Assembly: GCF_010731855.1 (NCBI RefSeq) | Contig: NZ_AP022620.1 | Location: forward strand, 744,001-808,000 | Length of the DNA: 64,000 nucleotides | Source of the DNA: Mycolicibacterium anyangense | GTDB taxonomy: Bacteria > Actinomycetota > Actinomycetes > Mycobacteriales > Mycobacteriaceae | Reading direction: 5' to 3' | The notes under the pieces: generated by a model | The model's database searches: none | Seen by the model: only the letters and a program-made list of their open reading frames with translations | What the model was told of the DNA's origin: nothing | Translations under genes and position numbers: made by a program | Shown: piece by piece, positions 16,868-27,268 of the stretch | Position numbering within the stretch: position 1 is the first letter of the stretch | How the letters are laid out: each line of letters begins with the position of its first letter

Positions 16868-17545
16868 CTAGTGCCCCTCTCCGACGTCCGGGGCCGGTGG
16901 TAGCGCGGCGATCGCCAGCGCCTCGGCGGCCCGACCGGACACCGCCGCGATGTAGACCTGGTCGCCGGCCTGCACGACGGTCTTGGGTTCGGGCAGGATT
17001 CCGGTGCCGAACCGGATCAGGAACGCCACCCGCGCCCCGGTGGTGGCCTCCAGGTCGGTGACCCGGTGCCCCACCCAGCCCTCGTGCAGCGAGGCCGCGG
17101 CGACGGCCACCGTGCCGGTGGGGTCGCGCCACTTGGTGGTCTCGGCGTCACCGACCAGGGTGTTCAGCAGCCGGTCGGTGGTCCACGGCACGGTCGCCAC
17201 CGTCGGAATGCCCAGGCGCTCGTAGACCGCGGCCCGCTTGGCGTCGTAGATGCGGGCCACCACCCGCTGCACCCCGAAAGTCTCGCGGGCGACCCGCGCG
17301 GAGATGATGTTCGAGTTGTCGCCCGAGGACACCGCGGCGAAGGCGTCGGCGTCCTTGATTCCGGCACGGGACAACACTTCTCGGTCGAATCCCATACCGA
17401 GCACCCGCTCGCCGGAGAACTCGGGGGAGAGCCGGTGGAAGGCTGTCGGGTCGCGGTCGATGATCGCGACCTGATGCCCGATTCGCGACAGCGCGTCGGC
17501 CAGTGAGGCGCCCACTCGGCCGCACCCCATCACCACTATCCGCAC
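16868..17545 (-). CDS. ceoB: TrkA family potassium uptake regulatory protein (CeoB)
   Basis: A 225-residue paralogue of the downstream CeoC. It has the canonical Rossmann start MRIVVMGCGRVGASLADAL (GxGxxG intact), IIDRD at the end of strand 2, and a C-terminal RCK_C domain (FGTGILPEPKTVVQAGDQVYIAAV). It probably pairs with CeoC to form a heteromeric gating ring. It starts the operon; the start codon at 17545 is 133 nt from the divergent APC permease gene, so the intergenic region carries both promoters. Confidence 0.92.
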   Translation of the reverse strand: MRIVVMGCGRVGASLADALSRIGHQVAIIDRDPTAFHRLSPEFSGERVLGMGFDREVLSRAGIKDADAFAAVSSGDNSNIISARVARETFGVQRVVARIYDAKRAAVYERLGIPTVATVPWTTDRLLNTLVGDAETTKWRDPTGTVAVAAASLHEGWVGHRVTDLEATTGARVAFLIRFGTGILPEPKTVVQAGDQVYIAAVSGRAAEALAIAALPPAPDVGEGH

Positions 17546-17664
17546 CTGGTGTCCTCTCGGCTACGTCGTGCGTCGGGCCGTCGCAACCGGGGCCGGGAAG
17601 TGGCTGACCGATGCGTCCGGACAACGACCGTATGGGGAACGCTACAGCCAAACCGGGTTGGGCT

Positions 17665-17670
17665 TAGTCT
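17665..17670 (+). promoter_or_regulatory. -10 element of the APC permease gene (leaderless type)
   Basis: TAGTCT ends 8 nt before the GTG at 17679. The hexamer and spacing are the same as at dut, supporting a leaderless transcript and the choice of this GTG. Confidence 0.5.
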
Positions 17671-17678
17671 TGGCACTC

Positions 17679-19673
17679 GTGTCTAAGCTTTCGACCGCCG
17701 CACGTCGGCTGGTCCTGGGGCAGCCTTTCCGCAGCGACAAGCTGAGCCACACGCTGCTCCCCAAGCGCATCGCGCTGCCCGTGTTCGCCTCCGACGCCAT
17801 GTCGTCGGTGGCCTACGCGCCGGAGGAGATCTTCCTGGTGCTCTCGGTCGCCGGGCTGGCCGCGTACTCGATGGCCCCCTGGATCGGTGTGGCCGTCGCG
17901 CTGGTGATGCTCGTCGTGGTGGCCTCCTACCGGCAGAACGTGCACGCCTATCCCTCCGGTGGTGGCGACTACGAGGTGGTGACCACCAACCTGGGCCCGA
18001 CCGCCGGTCTGACGGTGGCCAGCGCCCTGCTGGTGGACTATGTGCTCACCGTGGCGGTGTCGATGGCCTCGGCGATGTCCAACATCGGCTCGGCGGTGCC
18101 GTTCATCGCCGAGCACAAGGTTCTCTTCGCCGTGGTGGCCATCGTGCTGCTCACCGCGGCCAACCTGCGGGGTATCCGCGAGTCCGGCACCGCGTTCGCG
18201 ATCCCCACCTACGCCTTCATGATCTCGATGTTCGTGATGCTGCTGTGGGGCTTCTTCCAGATCCATGTCCTGGGACACCAACTGCGCGCCGAGTCGGCCG
18301 GCTTCGACCTGCGCTCCGAGCACGGCGACGTGATGGGGCTGGCACTGGTATTCCTGGTCGCCCGCTCGTTCTCGTCGGGCTGCGCCGCGCTGACCGGTGT
18401 GGAGGCGATCAGCAATGGGGTCCCGGCCTTCCGCAAGCCCAAGTCCAAGAACGCCGCGACGACCCTGGCGCTGCTGGGCGGCATCGCCGTCACCCTGTTC
18501 ATCGGCATGATCGTGCTGACCCTGGAAACCGGCGCCAAGGTGGCCGAGCGCCCCGACGAGCAGCTGATCGGAGCGCCCGCCGGTTACCAGCAGAAGACCC
18601 TGGTCGCGCAACTGGCGGACTCGATCTTCCACAACTTCCCGCCCGGGCTGTTCCTGATCACCGGCGTCACCGCGCTGATCCTGGTGCTGGCGGCCAACAC
18701 CGCGTTCAACGGCTTCCCGGTGCTGGGATCGATCCTGGCCCAGGACCGCTACCTGCCGCGGCAGTTGCACACCCGCGGTGACCGGCTGGCCTTCTCCAAC
18801 GGCATCGTCTTCCTCGCTGTTGCCGCCATCGCCTTCGTCGTCGCGTTCCGCGCCGAGGTCACCGCTCTCATCCAGCTCTACATCGTCGGCGTCTTCATTT
18901 CGTTCACCCTCAGCCAGATCGGCATGGTGCGGCACTGGACCCGGCATCTGCGCACCGAGACCGACCCGGCGGCCCGGCGGCGCATGATGCGCTCCCGGGT
19001 GATCAACACGATCGGATTCGTGGCGACCGGGGCGGTGCTGATCGTGGTGCTGGTCACCAAGTTCGTGGCCGGCGCCTGGATCGCGATCGTGGCGATGTCG
19101 AGCCTGTTCATCCTGATGAAGGCGATCCACAAGCACTACGACACGGTGTCGCGCGAGTTGGCTTCCCAGGAGGCCGAGCAGGGCGAGATGGTGCTGCCCA
19201 GCCGTAACCACGCCGTGGTGCTGGTGTCCAAACTGCACCTGCCGACGCTGCGGGCACTGGCCTACGCGCGGGCCACCCGGCCCGATGTGCTCGAGGCCAT
19301 CACCGTCAGCGTCGACGACGCCGAGACCCGACAGCTGGTGCACAAGTGGGAGGACAGCGACGTCACGGTGCCGCTGAAAGTCGTCGCATCCCCGTACCGG
19401 GAAGTCACCCGGCCGGTGCTCGACTATGTGAAGCGAATCAGCAAGGAAGCCCCGCGCACGGTCGTCACGGTCTTCATCCCCGAGTACGTCGTCGGGCACT
19501 GGTGGGAGCAGATCCTGCACAATCAGAGCGCGCTGCGGCTCAAGACCCGGCTGTTGTTCATGCCCAATGTCATGGTGACGTCCGTTCCATGGCAATTGAA
19601 TTCCTCGGAGCGGCTGCACGATCTGCAGACTCAGAACGCGCCCGGTGACGTGCGTCGCGGTTTCGTGGAGTGA
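17679..19673 (+). CDS. APC superfamily permease
   Basis: A 664-residue transporter. After a short basic N-terminus (SKLSTAARRLVLGQPFRSDKL) come about 12 transmembrane helices from residue 35 to about 480, including LPVFASDAMSSVAYAPEEIF and YPSGGGDYEVVTTNLGP, which are conserved in this APC subfamily of amino acid or K+ permeases. The last 160 residues are a soluble domain (HAVVLVSKLHLPTLRALAYARATRP) resembling a universal-stress-protein-like fold. Substrate unknown; the neighbouring TrkA proteins make K+ possible, but this is inference. The GTG at 17679 is preferred over an upstream extension because of the leaderless promoter. It overlaps the next gene by 4 nt. Confidence 0.88.
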   Translation: MSKLSTAARRLVLGQPFRSDKLSHTLLPKRIALPVFASDAMSSVAYAPEEIFLVLSVAGLAAYSMAPWIGVAVALVMLVVVASYRQNVHAYPSGGGDYEVVTTNLGPTAGLTVASALLVDYVLTVAVSMASAMSNIGSAVPFIAEHKVLFAVVAIVLLTAANLRGIRESGTAFAIPTYAFMISMFVMLLWGFFQIHVLGHQLRAESAGFDLRSEHGDVMGLALVFLVARSFSSGCAALTGVEAISNGVPAFRKPKSKNAATTLALLGGIAVTLFIGMIVLTLETGAKVAERPDEQLIGAPAGYQQKTLVAQLADSIFHNFPPGLFLITGVTALILVLAANTAFNGFPVLGSILAQDRYLPRQLHTRGDRLAFSNGIVFLAVAAIAFVVAFRAEVTALIQLYIVGVFISFTLSQIGMVRHWTRHLRTETDPAARRRMMRSRVINTIGFVATGAVLIVVLVTKFVAGAWIAIVAMSSLFILMKAIHKHYDTVSRELASQEAEQGEMVLPSRNHAVVLVSKLHLPTLRALAYARATRPDVLEAITVSVDDAETRQLVHKWEDSDVTVPLKVVASPYREVTRPVLDYVKRISKEAPRTVVTVFIPEYVVGHWWEQILHNQSALRLKTRLLFMPNVMVTSVPWQLNSSERLHDLQTQNAPGDVRRGFVE

Positions 19674-20857
19674 GCGCTGCAGCACCCGCCGAACTGATCC
19701 TCGACACCGGTCCGGCGGCCAACGGCGGCAGCTGCGTAGCCCGGCACGACGGCCGGGTGGTGTTCGTCCGCTACGCACTGCCGGGGGAGCGGGTCCGTGC
19801 CCGCGTCACCGGTGATCGCGGATCGTATTGGCACGCTGAAGCTTTCGAGATCCTGCAAGCCTCGCCGGATCGGATCGAGTCGCTGTGCCCGATCGCCGGG
19901 GTCGACGGCGCGGGCTGCTGCGATCTGGCTTTCGCCGATCCCGTGGCAACCCGTGCGATCAAGGGCCAGGTGGTGGCCAACCAGCTGGCCCGGCTCGGCG
20001 ACTTCACCTGGGACGGCGTCGCCGAACCGGTCGGCGACGGTGCGGCCCGCGGCTGGCGCACCCGGGTGCGGCTGGCGGTGGGCTCGGACGGCCGGGCCGG
20101 ATTCCATCGCTATCACAGCGATGAGCTGGTGACCGACCTGCGTTGCGGGCAGCTACCCGACGGCATGCTCGACGGGATCGAGGCCAACCGTTGGGAGCCC
20201 GGTGAGCAGGTGCACGTGGTGCTCGACGACGACGGGCACCGACACATCGTCGCCACCACCCGTCAGCCCCGGCGCACACGTGCGGTGGAGGGCGCCGACG
20301 AGGCCGTTCAGCGCGCAGGTGAGCGGGTGTGGCGGGTGCCGGTGACGGGTTTCTGGCAAGCGCACCGCCAGGCCGCCACCACCTACAGCGAGCTGGTGCG
20401 GCAGTGGTCGGCCGATGCGGGCGCGACCACAGCATGGGATCTCTACGGCGGCGCGGGACTGTTCGCCGCGGTGCTCGCCGAGGTGGTCGGCCCGCAGGGG
20501 CGGGTGCTCAGCGTGGACACCGCGCGCAGCGCCTCACGGGCGGCCCGCGCGGCCCTGGCCGACCTGCCGCAGATCGAGATCCTCACCGATTCGGTGCGCC
20601 GCGCCTTGGGCGCGGCCCGCGGCGGTGCCGACATCGCGGTGCTGGACCCGCCGCGCGCCGGAGCCGGCCGCGAGGTGATCGACCTGCTCGCGGCGGCCGC
20701 GGTGCCCCGGGTGATCCACGTCGGCTGCGAGGCCGCCGCGTTCGCCCGCGACATCGGGCTCTACCGGACCCGTGGCTACACCGTCGAGCAGATCCGGGTT
20801 TTCGACTCCTTCCCGTTGACCCACCATGTCGAGTGCGTCGCTCTGCTCAGCAGATGA
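19670..20857 (+). CDS. Class I SAM-dependent RNA methyltransferase (TrmA/RumA-like)
   Basis: A 395-residue enzyme with an N-terminal TRAM domain (GGSCVARHDGRVVFVRYALPGERV, about 15-60), a short Cys-containing region (CPIAGVDGAGCCDLAF), and a C-terminal methyltransferase domain: AWDLYGGAGLFAAVLAE (SAM-binding), VLDPPRAGAG (the DPPR motif) and HVGCEAAAFARDI near the catalytic Cys. The family forms 5-methyluridine in tRNA or 23S rRNA; the exact target cannot be told. It overlaps the permease stop by 4 nt (GTGA), so the two are co-translated, as are Rv2690c and Rv2689c. Confidence 0.9.
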   Translation: MSAAAPAELILDTGPAANGGSCVARHDGRVVFVRYALPGERVRARVTGDRGSYWHAEAFEILQASPDRIESLCPIAGVDGAGCCDLAFADPVATRAIKGQVVANQLARLGDFTWDGVAEPVGDGAARGWRTRVRLAVGSDGRAGFHRYHSDELVTDLRCGQLPDGMLDGIEANRWEPGEQVHVVLDDDGHRHIVATTRQPRRTRAVEGADEAVQRAGERVWRVPVTGFWQAHRQAATTYSELVRQWSADAGATTAWDLYGGAGLFAAVLAEVVGPQGRVLSVDTARSASRAARAALADLPQIEILTDSVRRALGAARGGADIAVLDPPRAGAGREVIDLLAAAAVPRVIHVGCEAAAFARDIGLYRTRGYTVEQIRVFDSFPLTHHVECVALLSR

Positions 20858-20911
20858 CGGGTATGCAGCGGATCGCTAATCTCACACCGACCCGTCGACG
20901 CGAGGTGAACC

Positions 20912-22231
20912 GTGCCCGACCGTAAGCCCCTCCTGCAGCGTGCGCTGTTCTCGCCCGGCTCGTGGTCGGAGACCTCGCGCATCGCCGGGATCCTGCGCAA
21001 GGAGACCGTCGGCGGGGCGCTGCTGCTGTTCGCCGCCGCCGTTGCACTCATCTGGGCCAACACGAGGTGGTCGGCGTCCTACCACAGCCTGACTGCCTTC
21101 CACGTCGGTACCGACCGGCTCGGACTGCATCTCGACCTCAGCCTGGGTGGTTGGGCCGCCGACGGTCTGCTGGCGATCTTCTTCTTCGTCGTCGGGCTCG
21201 AGCTCAAACGCGAGTTCGTCGCCGGCGACCTGCGTGACCCGAGCCGGGCGGCGCTGCCCATCGCGGCGGCCGTCGGCGGCATGGTGGTGCCGGCGGCCAT
21301 CTTCGTGGCCTTCACCGTCAACGCCGGTGACGGCGCCGTGCGCGGCTGGGCCATCCCGACCGCCACCGACATCGCGTTCGCGGTGGCCGTGCTGGCCGTG
21401 ATCTCCACGCACCTGCCCTCGGCGCTGCGCACCTTCCTGCTGACCCTCGCGGTGGTCGACGACCTGCTGGCCATCACCGTCATCGCGGTGTTCTACACCG
21501 AGAAGATCAAGCTGGTGCCGCTGCTGCTGGCGCTGATCCCGCTGGCGTTGTTCGCAATCCTGGTGCAGCGGCGCATCCAGTCCTGGTGGCTGCTGCTCCC
21601 GTTGGCGGCGCTCACCTGGGCCTTCGTCCACGAATCCGGCGTGCACGCGACGGTAGCCGGGGTGCTGCTGGGCTTCACCGTCCCGGTGCTGCGCAACGAG
21701 CGCGACGCCGGTGAGAGCGGACCGGGGATGGCCGAACACTTCGAGCACGTGATGCGGCCGGTGTCGGCGGGCTTCGCCGTGCCGGTGTTCGCGTTCTTCG
21801 CCGCCGGTGTCACCTTCGGGGGCTATGACGGATTGGTGACAGCGCTGAGCAACCCGATCGCGTTGGGCATTGTCTGCGGCCTGGTGCTGGGCAAGACCCT
21901 GGGGGTGTTCGGCACCACCTGGATCCTGGCTGCCGCGACCCGCGCCAGCCTGGACGCCACACTGCGCTGGATCGACGTGTTCGGGATGTCGATGCTGGCC
22001 GGCATCGGGTTCACGGTATCCCTGCTGATCGGGGATTTGGCCTATGAATCGGGCTCCGCGCGCGACGACGTCGTCAAGGTCGCCGTCCTCACCGGCAGTT
22101 TGCTGGCCGCGCTGCTCGCGGCCGTCGTGCTGCGGCTGCGCAACCGGCATTACCGGACGGTCTGGCTGATGGAGACACGTGACACAGACCACGACGGGGT
22201 ACCCGACATCTATGGTTCCCAGCAGGACTGA
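20912..22231 (+). CDS. nhaA: Na+/H+ antiporter NhaA
   Basis: A 439-residue inner-membrane antiporter. Diagnostic segments are present: [26 protein letters not shown], the unwound-helix motif [17 protein letters not shown] (ATDIAF with the Na+-binding acidic residue), [19 protein letters not shown] (the paired aspartates of NhaA) and [16 protein letters not shown]. It exchanges external protons for cytoplasmic Na+. The N-terminal 25 residues are cytoplasmic. GTG start. The gene has no counterpart at this position in M. tuberculosis as I remember it, so it is either a retained ancestral gene or an insertion between the methyltransferase gene and dxs. Confidence 0.95.
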   Translation: MPDRKPLLQRALFSPGSWSETSRIAGILRKETVGGALLLFAAAVALIWANTRWSASYHSLTAFHVGTDRLGLHLDLSLGGWAADGLLAIFFFVVGLELKREFVAGDLRDPSRAALPIAAAVGGMVVPAAIFVAFTVNAGDGAVRGWAIPTATDIAFAVAVLAVISTHLPSALRTFLLTLAVVDDLLAITVIAVFYTEKIKLVPLLLALIPLALFAILVQRRIQSWWLLLPLAALTWAFVHESGVHATVAGVLLGFTVPVLRNERDAGESGPGMAEHFEHVMRPVSAGFAVPVFAFFAAGVTFGGYDGLVTALSNPIALGIVCGLVLGKTLGVFGTTWILAAATRASLDATLRWIDVFGMSMLAGIGFTVSLLIGDLAYESGSARDDVVKVAVLTGSLLAALLAAVVLRLRNRHYRTVWLMETRDTDHDGVPDIYGSQQD

Positions 22232-22247
22232 TCACCTCGGCCGTGCG

Positions 22248-22253
22248 TAGACT
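22248..22253 (+). promoter_or_regulatory. -10 element of dxs (leaderless type)
   Basis: TAGACT lies 6 nt before the dxs ATG at 22260, and there is no Shine-Dalgarno sequence, so transcription probably starts at or next to the start codon. Confidence 0.45.
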
Positions 22254-22259
22254 GGCCAG

Positions 22260-24167
22260 ATGCTAGAACAGGTTCGCGGCCCCGCTGATCTGCAACACCT
22301 GTCGCAAGAACAGCTCGGCGAACTGGCTGCGGAGATTCGCCAGTTCCTGATTCACAAGGTCGCTGCGACCGGTGGGCACCTGGGGCCCAATCTCGGCGTG
22401 GTCGAGTTGACGCTGGCGTTGCACCGTGTCTTCGACTCCCCGCATGACCCGATCATCTTCGACACCGGGCACCAGGCCTATGTGCACAAGATGCTGACCG
22501 GACGGGCCGGCGAGTTCGATACCTTGCGGATGAAGGACGGCCTGTCGGGTTACCCGTCGCGGTCCGAAAGCGAGCACGACTGGGTCGAATCCAGCCACGC
22601 CTCCTCGGCGTTGTCCTATGCCGACGGTCTGGCCAAGGCCTTCGGGCTGACCGGTCACCGCAATCGGCACGTCGTGGCCGTCGTCGGCGACGGCGCGCTG
22701 ACCGGTGGCATGTGTTGGGAGGCGCTGAACAACATCGCCGACTCCCGGCGCCCAGTGGTCATCGTCGTCAACGACAACGGCCGCAGTTACGCCCCGACCA
22801 TCGGCGGTCTGGCCAATCACCTTGCGGGCCTTCGGCTACAGCCCGGTTATGAGCGCGTGCTGGAGCGGGGGCGTACCGCCGTTCGCGGCGTGCCGCTGGT
22901 GGGCGAGGCGTTCTACCAGGCCCTGCACAGCGTCAAGGCGGGCCTCAAGGATGCGCTGTCGCCGCAGGCGATGTTCACCGATCTGGGGCTGAAGTACGTC
23001 GGCCCGATCGACGGTCATGACGAGCACGCCGTCGAGAACGCGCTGCGCCACGCCCGTGGGTTCAACGCCCCGGTGATCGTGCACGTCGTCACCCGCAAGG
23101 GCATGGGCTATCCGCCGGCGGAGAACGACGAGGCCGAGCAGATGCATTCCACCGGGGTCATCGACCCGGTCACCGGGCGGGCCACCCAGGCCTCGGCGCC
23201 CGGGTGGACGTCGGTGTTCTCCGATGCACTGATCACCTACGCCGGCAAGCGCCGCGATGTCGTCGCCATCACCGCGGCGATGCCGGGCCCGACCGGCCTG
23301 TCGGCGTTCGGGGAGCGCTTCCCGGACCGGCTGTTCGATGTCGGTATCGCCGAGCAGCACGCCATGACCTCCGCCGCGGGCCTGGCGATGGGTGGCCTAC
23401 ACCCGGTGGTCGCCATCTACTCGACGTTCCTCAACCGCGCGTTCGATCAGGTCATGATGGATGTGGCCCTGCACAAGCTGCCGGTCACCATGGTGCTCGA
23501 CCGGGCTGGTGTGACCGGCAATGACGGCGCCAGCCACAACGGTATCTGGGACATGTCGATGCTCAACATCGTGCCCGGCATCCGGGTGGCCGCCCCACGT
23601 GACGGTGCGCGGCTGCGCGAGGAGCTCGGTGAGGCCCTCGAGGTCAGTGACGGACCGACCGCGCTGCGGTTCCCCAAAGGCGCTGTGGGCGAAGATATTT
23701 CGGCTCTCGAGCGGCGCGACGGCGTGGACATCCTGGCCGCACCGGCCGACGGTCTCGGCGACGACGTGCTGCTGATCGCGGTCGGCTCGTTCGCATCGAT
23801 GGCACTCAAGGTTGCCGAGCGGCTACGCAACCAGGGCATTGGGGTCACGGTGGTGGACCCGCGCTGGGTCCTGCCGGTGCCGAAAGCCCTTGAGCCGCTG
23901 GCGAAGTCGCACAAGCTGGTCGTCACCCTCGAGGACAACGGGGTGCACGGCGGTATCGGTTCGGCAGTATCGGCCGCGCTACGCGCCGCTGAGATCGACG
24001 TGCCGTGCCGCGATGTCGGTGTGCCCCAGCAGTTCCTGGACCACGCGGCCCGCGGCGAGGTGCTGGCCGAGGTCGGCCTGACCGAGCAGAACGTGGCCCG
24101 TCAGGTCACCGGTTGGGTGGCAGCCCAGGGGTCACTCGACGAGACGGTCAGCGAACAGGTCGACTAG
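22260..24167 (+). CDS. dxs: 1-deoxy-D-xylulose-5-phosphate synthase
   Basis: A 635-residue thiamine-diphosphate enzyme that condenses pyruvate and glyceraldehyde-3-phosphate, the first step of the MEP isoprenoid pathway. Key motifs: [34 protein letters not shown] (with the catalytic His), [19 protein letters not shown] (the GDG...N ThDP/Mg2+ site), the pyrimidine-domain [15 protein letters not shown] (catalytic Glu), and [19 protein letters not shown]. The length and domain order are normal. It is convergent with RNase D across a long inverted repeat. Confidence 0.97.
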   Translation: MLEQVRGPADLQHLSQEQLGELAAEIRQFLIHKVAATGGHLGPNLGVVELTLALHRVFDSPHDPIIFDTGHQAYVHKMLTGRAGEFDTLRMKDGLSGYPSRSESEHDWVESSHASSALSYADGLAKAFGLTGHRNRHVVAVVGDGALTGGMCWEALNNIADSRRPVVIVVNDNGRSYAPTIGGLANHLAGLRLQPGYERVLERGRTAVRGVPLVGEAFYQALHSVKAGLKDALSPQAMFTDLGLKYVGPIDGHDEHAVENALRHARGFNAPVIVHVVTRKGMGYPPAENDEAEQMHSTGVIDPVTGRATQASAPGWTSVFSDALITYAGKRRDVVAITAAMPGPTGLSAFGERFPDRLFDVGIAEQHAMTSAAGLAMGGLHPVVAIYSTFLNRAFDQVMMDVALHKLPVTMVLDRAGVTGNDGASHNGIWDMSMLNIVPGIRVAAPRDGARLREELGEALEVSDGPTALRFPKGAVGEDISALERRDGVDILAAPADGLGDDVLLIAVGSFASMALKVAERLRNQGIGVTVVDPRWVLPVPKALEPLAKSHKLVVTLEDNGVHGGIGSAVSAALRAAEIDVPCRDVGVPQQFLDHAARGEVLAEVGLTEQNVARQVTGWVAAQGSLDETVSEQVD

Positions 24168-24179
24168 GGCGTACTCTGC

Positions 24180-24240
24180 ATCGATTCTGCGGCGAGGGCG
24201 CGATTTCCACCGAAAAGTGCACCCTCACCGCAGAATCGAT
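24180..24240. terminator. Long inverted repeat between convergent dxs and rnd
   Basis: Two 22-nt arms, 24180-24201 (ATCGATTCTGCGG...) and 24219-24240 (...CCGCAGAATCGAT), pair with two mismatches around a 17-nt loop. The right arm touches the RNase D stop codon and the left arm begins 12 nt after the dxs stop, so it can end transcripts from both directions. The arms are unusually long for a simple terminator. Confidence 0.75.
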
Positions 24241-25517
24241 CAGGCCTGCGGTGTCAGCGCCCCGGCCAGCACCGGCACCACCAGCTGACGCTGCCAGGCT
24301 CTGGCTCCGCCGTCGCGCAGGAAGTCGTCGATCGCTGCCTCGCGGTCTTCCTGGCGTTCCTGCCAGTCCCAGCACAACCGGCGGATCAGCTCGGGGGATA
24401 CCAGGTTCTCGGTGGGCACGCCGACCTGCGCCGACAGTTCGCTCAGCGCGCTGCGCGCGGCATCGAGGCGGGCGGCGGCCTCCGGTTTGCGCTTGGCCCA
24501 GCGCACCGCCGGCGGCGGCCCGTTCTGCTGGTCGCCGGAATCGGGCGGCTCGGGGTTGGTCCGCGCGGTCTCGAGCGCGGCCAGCCACACGTGTGCGCTC
24601 CGACGCTGCTTGCTACCACCGAAGATCGGCAGTTTCGTCAGGTCCTCGACGGTCTTCGGGTCGGCCATCGCCGCGGCGATGATCGCCGAGTCGGGCAGGA
24701 TGCGCCCGGGCGCGATGTCGCGGCTGCGGGCGATCTGGTCGCGCACCGTCCACAGTTCGCGCACCGCCGCCAGGCCGTGCCGGCTGCGCACCTTGTGCAT
24801 GCCGGACGTCCGCCGCCACCGATCCCGCCGGGTGACCTGCGCGGTTGCCAGGCTGCTGTACCGCAGATGCTCGAATTCTTCTGCAGCCCAATCGCTTTTG
24901 TTCTGTTCCGCCAGAACGGCGGCGATCGATTCGCGCAGCGCGATCAGCACCTCGACATCGAGTGCGGCGTAGTTCAGCCAGGCGTCGGGCAGCGGCCGTT
25001 TGGACCAGTCCGCCGCACCGTGGCCCTTGGCCAAACCCAGCCCGAGTAGCCGCTGGACCATGGCGGCCAGGTTCACCCGGTCGAAACCGGCCAGCCGGCC
25101 TGCCAATTCGGTGTCGTACAGCGCGGGAGGTCGCATGCCGACCTCGGCCAGGCACGGCAGATCCTGATCGGCGGCGTGCAGGATCCACTCGTCTTCGGCC
25201 AGCACTTCGGCGACCGGTTTGAGGACGTCGATCGGGCTGCTGCCGTGGTTGACCGGGTCGATCAGCACGGTGCCGGCCCCGGTGCGGCGGATCTGGATCA
25301 GGTAGGCACGGTTGGAGTAGCGGAAGCCCGACGCGCGCTCGGCGTCGATCGCGAACGGGCCGTGGCCGGCGGCCAATTTCTCGGCGGCCTCGGCGATCTC
25401 GCTGACGCTGGTCGACAGCGGCGGCACACCTTCGGCGGGCTCCAACAACGGAACGGCCGACGGCGCTTCCTCGTCGGGAGTGTCGGGCGCCGCGGCGCCC
25501 CGGTCGTCGGAATCCAT
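24240..25517 (-). CDS. Ribonuclease D family 3'-5' exonuclease with HRDC domain
   Basis: A 425-residue DEDD-type exonuclease. Exo I is PFAIDAERASGFRY (D-x-E), Exo II lies in DEWILHAADQDLPCLAEVG, and Exo III is WLNYAALDVEVLIAL (Y-x3-D). An HRDC domain begins at about residue 235 (VRELWTVRDQIARSRDIAPGRILPD). It trims RNA 3' ends. The first 30 residues are acidic and variable. The start codon lies 2 nt from the DUF3000 stop, so the two form a DUF3000-rnd operon, matching Rv2680-Rv2681. Confidence 0.92.
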   Translation of the reverse strand: MDSDDRGAAAPDTPDEEAPSAVPLLEPAEGVPPLSTSVSEIAEAAEKLAAGHGPFAIDAERASGFRYSNRAYLIQIRRTGAGTVLIDPVNHGSSPIDVLKPVAEVLAEDEWILHAADQDLPCLAEVGMRPPALYDTELAGRLAGFDRVNLAAMVQRLLGLGLAKGHGAADWSKRPLPDAWLNYAALDVEVLIALRESIAAVLAEQNKSDWAAEEFEHLRYSSLATAQVTRRDRWRRTSGMHKVRSRHGLAAVRELWTVRDQIARSRDIAPGRILPDSAIIAAAMADPKTVEDLTKLPIFGGSKQRRSAHVWLAALETARTNPEPPDSGDQQNGPPPAVRWAKRKPEAAARLDAARSALSELSAQVGVPTENLVSPELIRRLCWDWQERQEDREAAIDDFLRDGGARAWQRQLVVPVLAGALTPQA

Positions 25518-25518
25518 G

Positions 25519-26121
25519 TCAGGCGCGGGTGCGGGAGTTCAGATCGGTGACGCCGACCGGTGGGAGTCCGGCCGCATGCTCGAGGACCTCGCAGAACGCC
25601 TGCACGTGCGTCTCCAGCGAGAGGGTGGTGGCCGTCCACGATGCACGCAGTTCGAGCTGGTGGGCGCGCGGCGGGCCGGAGATGTCGCCGTAGCGCACCG
25701 AGGTGGTGGCGGTGACGGTCCCGCCGAGGGCGGTCACGTGCTCGGAGCGGGCCTCCAGGGCATCGATCAGCCAGCTCCACGCCACCTCCGGCAGCAGCGG
25801 GTCGACCGCTTCGCTGGAGTCCAGATCGGCCTGGATGTAAGCGACCAGTCGCATCGTGCCGTCCCACGCCTCCGAGCCGTCCGGGTCGTGCAGCAGGATC
25901 AGCCGGCCAAAGGCGTCGCCTTCGGAGCGCTCGGGGACGACGTCGGTCTCCGGGTGCTTGACCTCGGCGCCGATCGCATAGCTGTACGGCGCGAGACGCT
26001 GAGGTGGCCGGATCGGCCCCAGTTCGATCTCCGGCCGTACCTGTGCGGCGTTCATCGCCGCCACCGCCTCGCGGAATTGCGCCGGTTCCGCAGTGGTCAC
26101 GCCGATTGACGCTAGCGGCAT
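25519..26121 (-). CDS. DUF3000 family protein
   Basis: A protein of about 200 residues. [24 protein letters not shown] near residue 30, [16 protein letters not shown] in the middle and [26 protein letters not shown] near the end are the conserved blocks of DUF3000, found next to RNase D in actinobacteria. No catalytic residues are recognised. The start is uncertain: ATG at 26121 ([16 protein letters not shown]) or GTG at 26100 (VTTAEPAQF). A reading frame stays open far upstream, but that part is antisense to hemE and not real. It is divergent from hemE. Confidence 0.85.
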   Translation of the reverse strand: MPLASIGVTTAEPAQFREAVAAMNAAQVRPEIELGPIRPPQRLAPYSYAIGAEVKHPETDVVPERSEGDAFGRLILLHDPDGSEAWDGTMRLVAYIQADLDSSEAVDPLLPEVAWSWLIDALEARSEHVTALGGTVTATTSVRYGDISGPPRAHQLELRASWTATTLSLETHVQAFCEVLEHAAGLPPVGVTDLNSRTRA

Positions 26122-26203
26122 CGGCGAGGTCGGGGAGGCAGGCGCGCCGAATTCACCCCATCGGCCCGATCCCGGCGGCAGCCACCGTGGCAGCATGGAC
26201 GCG

Positions 26204-27268
26204 ATGAGTACGCGTCGTGCACTGCCCGAGGCCCCCTTCCTGGCCGCCGCCACGGGCCGTAAACCCAGTCGGGTTCCGGTGTGGTTCATGCGGCAGGCCG
26301 GCCGCTCGTTGCCCGAATACCGGGCGCTGCGGGCCAAGAACACCATGATGCAGGCCTGCTTCGACCCGGAGCTGATCTGCGAGATCACCCTGCAGCCGGT
26401 GCGCAGGCACGATGTCGACGCGGCCATCCTGTTCTCCGATATCGTCGTGCCGCTGCGCGGGGCGGGCATCGACCTGGACATCGTGCCCGACGTCGGTCCG
26501 GTGATCGCCCATCCGGTGCGCACCGCCGCCGACGTCGAGGCCATGAAAAGCCTTGAGCTGCAGCGGGTCAGCGCGGTCACCGATGCGGTGGGCATGCTGG
26601 TCGGCGCGCTCGGGGAGGTGCCCCTGATCGGCTTTGCCGGCGCCCCGTTCACCCTGGCGTCCTACCTGGTCGAAGGCGGCCCCAGCAAGCTGCACGAGCG
26701 CACCAAGGCGATGATGCTGGGTGAGCCGCAGACCTGGCATGCCCTGATGGGGGTGCTCACCGACCTGACCATCTCCTTCCTGAAAGTGCAGCTCGACGCC
26801 GGCGTGGATGCCATCCAGGTGTTCGACTCGTGGGCCGGAACCCTGTCGTTGGCCGATTACCGCACTCACGTCCTGCCGCACAGCACGCGGGTCTTCACCG
26901 CACTGGCCGGCTACGGCGTGCCGATGACCCATTTCGGGGTCGGCACCGCCGAGCTGCTGGGCGCGATGGGTGCGGCGGTCTCCGGGCACGGTGCCCCGGC
27001 CGTCGTCGGCGTCGACTGGCGCACCTCGCTGGCCGATGCCGCGACCCGGGTCGGTCCCGGTGTGGCGTTGCAGGGCAACCTGGATCCGGTGACCTTGCTG
27101 GCCGGGTGGCCGGTGGTCGAGAAGGCGGCCCGCGCGGTGGTCGACGACGGCCGCCTGGCCATCGATGCCGGTGCCGCCGGGCATATCTTCAACCTGGGGC
27201 ACGGTGTGCTGCCGGCGACTGACCCCGAGCTGCTCACCGACCTGGTGGCCCTGGTGCACTCGCTGTGA
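26204..27268 (+). CDS. hemE: Uroporphyrinogen decarboxylase
   Basis: A 354-residue cytoplasmic enzyme that decarboxylates uroporphyrinogen III to coproporphyrinogen III. Signature blocks: [21 protein letters not shown] (N-terminal signature), [16 protein letters not shown] (with the catalytic Asp), [25 protein letters not shown], and the C-terminal [13 protein letters not shown]. The ATG at 26204 gives the N-terminus [11 protein letters not shown] found in other mycobacteria. It overlaps hemY by 4 nt, forming hemE-hemY-hemQ, the lower coproporphyrin-dependent heme pathway less ferrochelatase. Confidence 0.97.
   Translation: MSTRRALPEAPFLAAATGRKPSRVPVWFMRQAGRSLPEYRALRAKNTMMQACFDPELICEITLQPVRRHDVDAAILFSDIVVPLRGAGIDLDIVPDVGPVIAHPVRTAADVEAMKSLELQRVSAVTDAVGMLVGALGEVPLIGFAGAPFTLASYLVEGGPSKLHERTKAMMLGEPQTWHALMGVLTDLTISFLKVQLDAGVDAIQVFDSWAGTLSLADYRTHVLPHSTRVFTALAGYGVPMTHFGVGTAELLGAMGAAVSGHGAPAVVGVDWRTSLADAATRVGPGVALQGNLDPVTLLAGWPVVEKAARAVVDDGRLAIDAGAAGHIFNLGHGVLPATDPELLTDLVALVHSL

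Noticed and set aside
17664..19778. A 704-codon antisense frame over the APC permease gene
   Set aside because: Same shadow pattern (His, Gln and Arg rich, no motifs), fully opposite a clear transporter.
25519..26652. Long version of the DUF3000 gene reaching into hemE
   Set aside because: The extra 180 codons are antisense to hemE and share nothing with the family. The true start is near 26100-26121.
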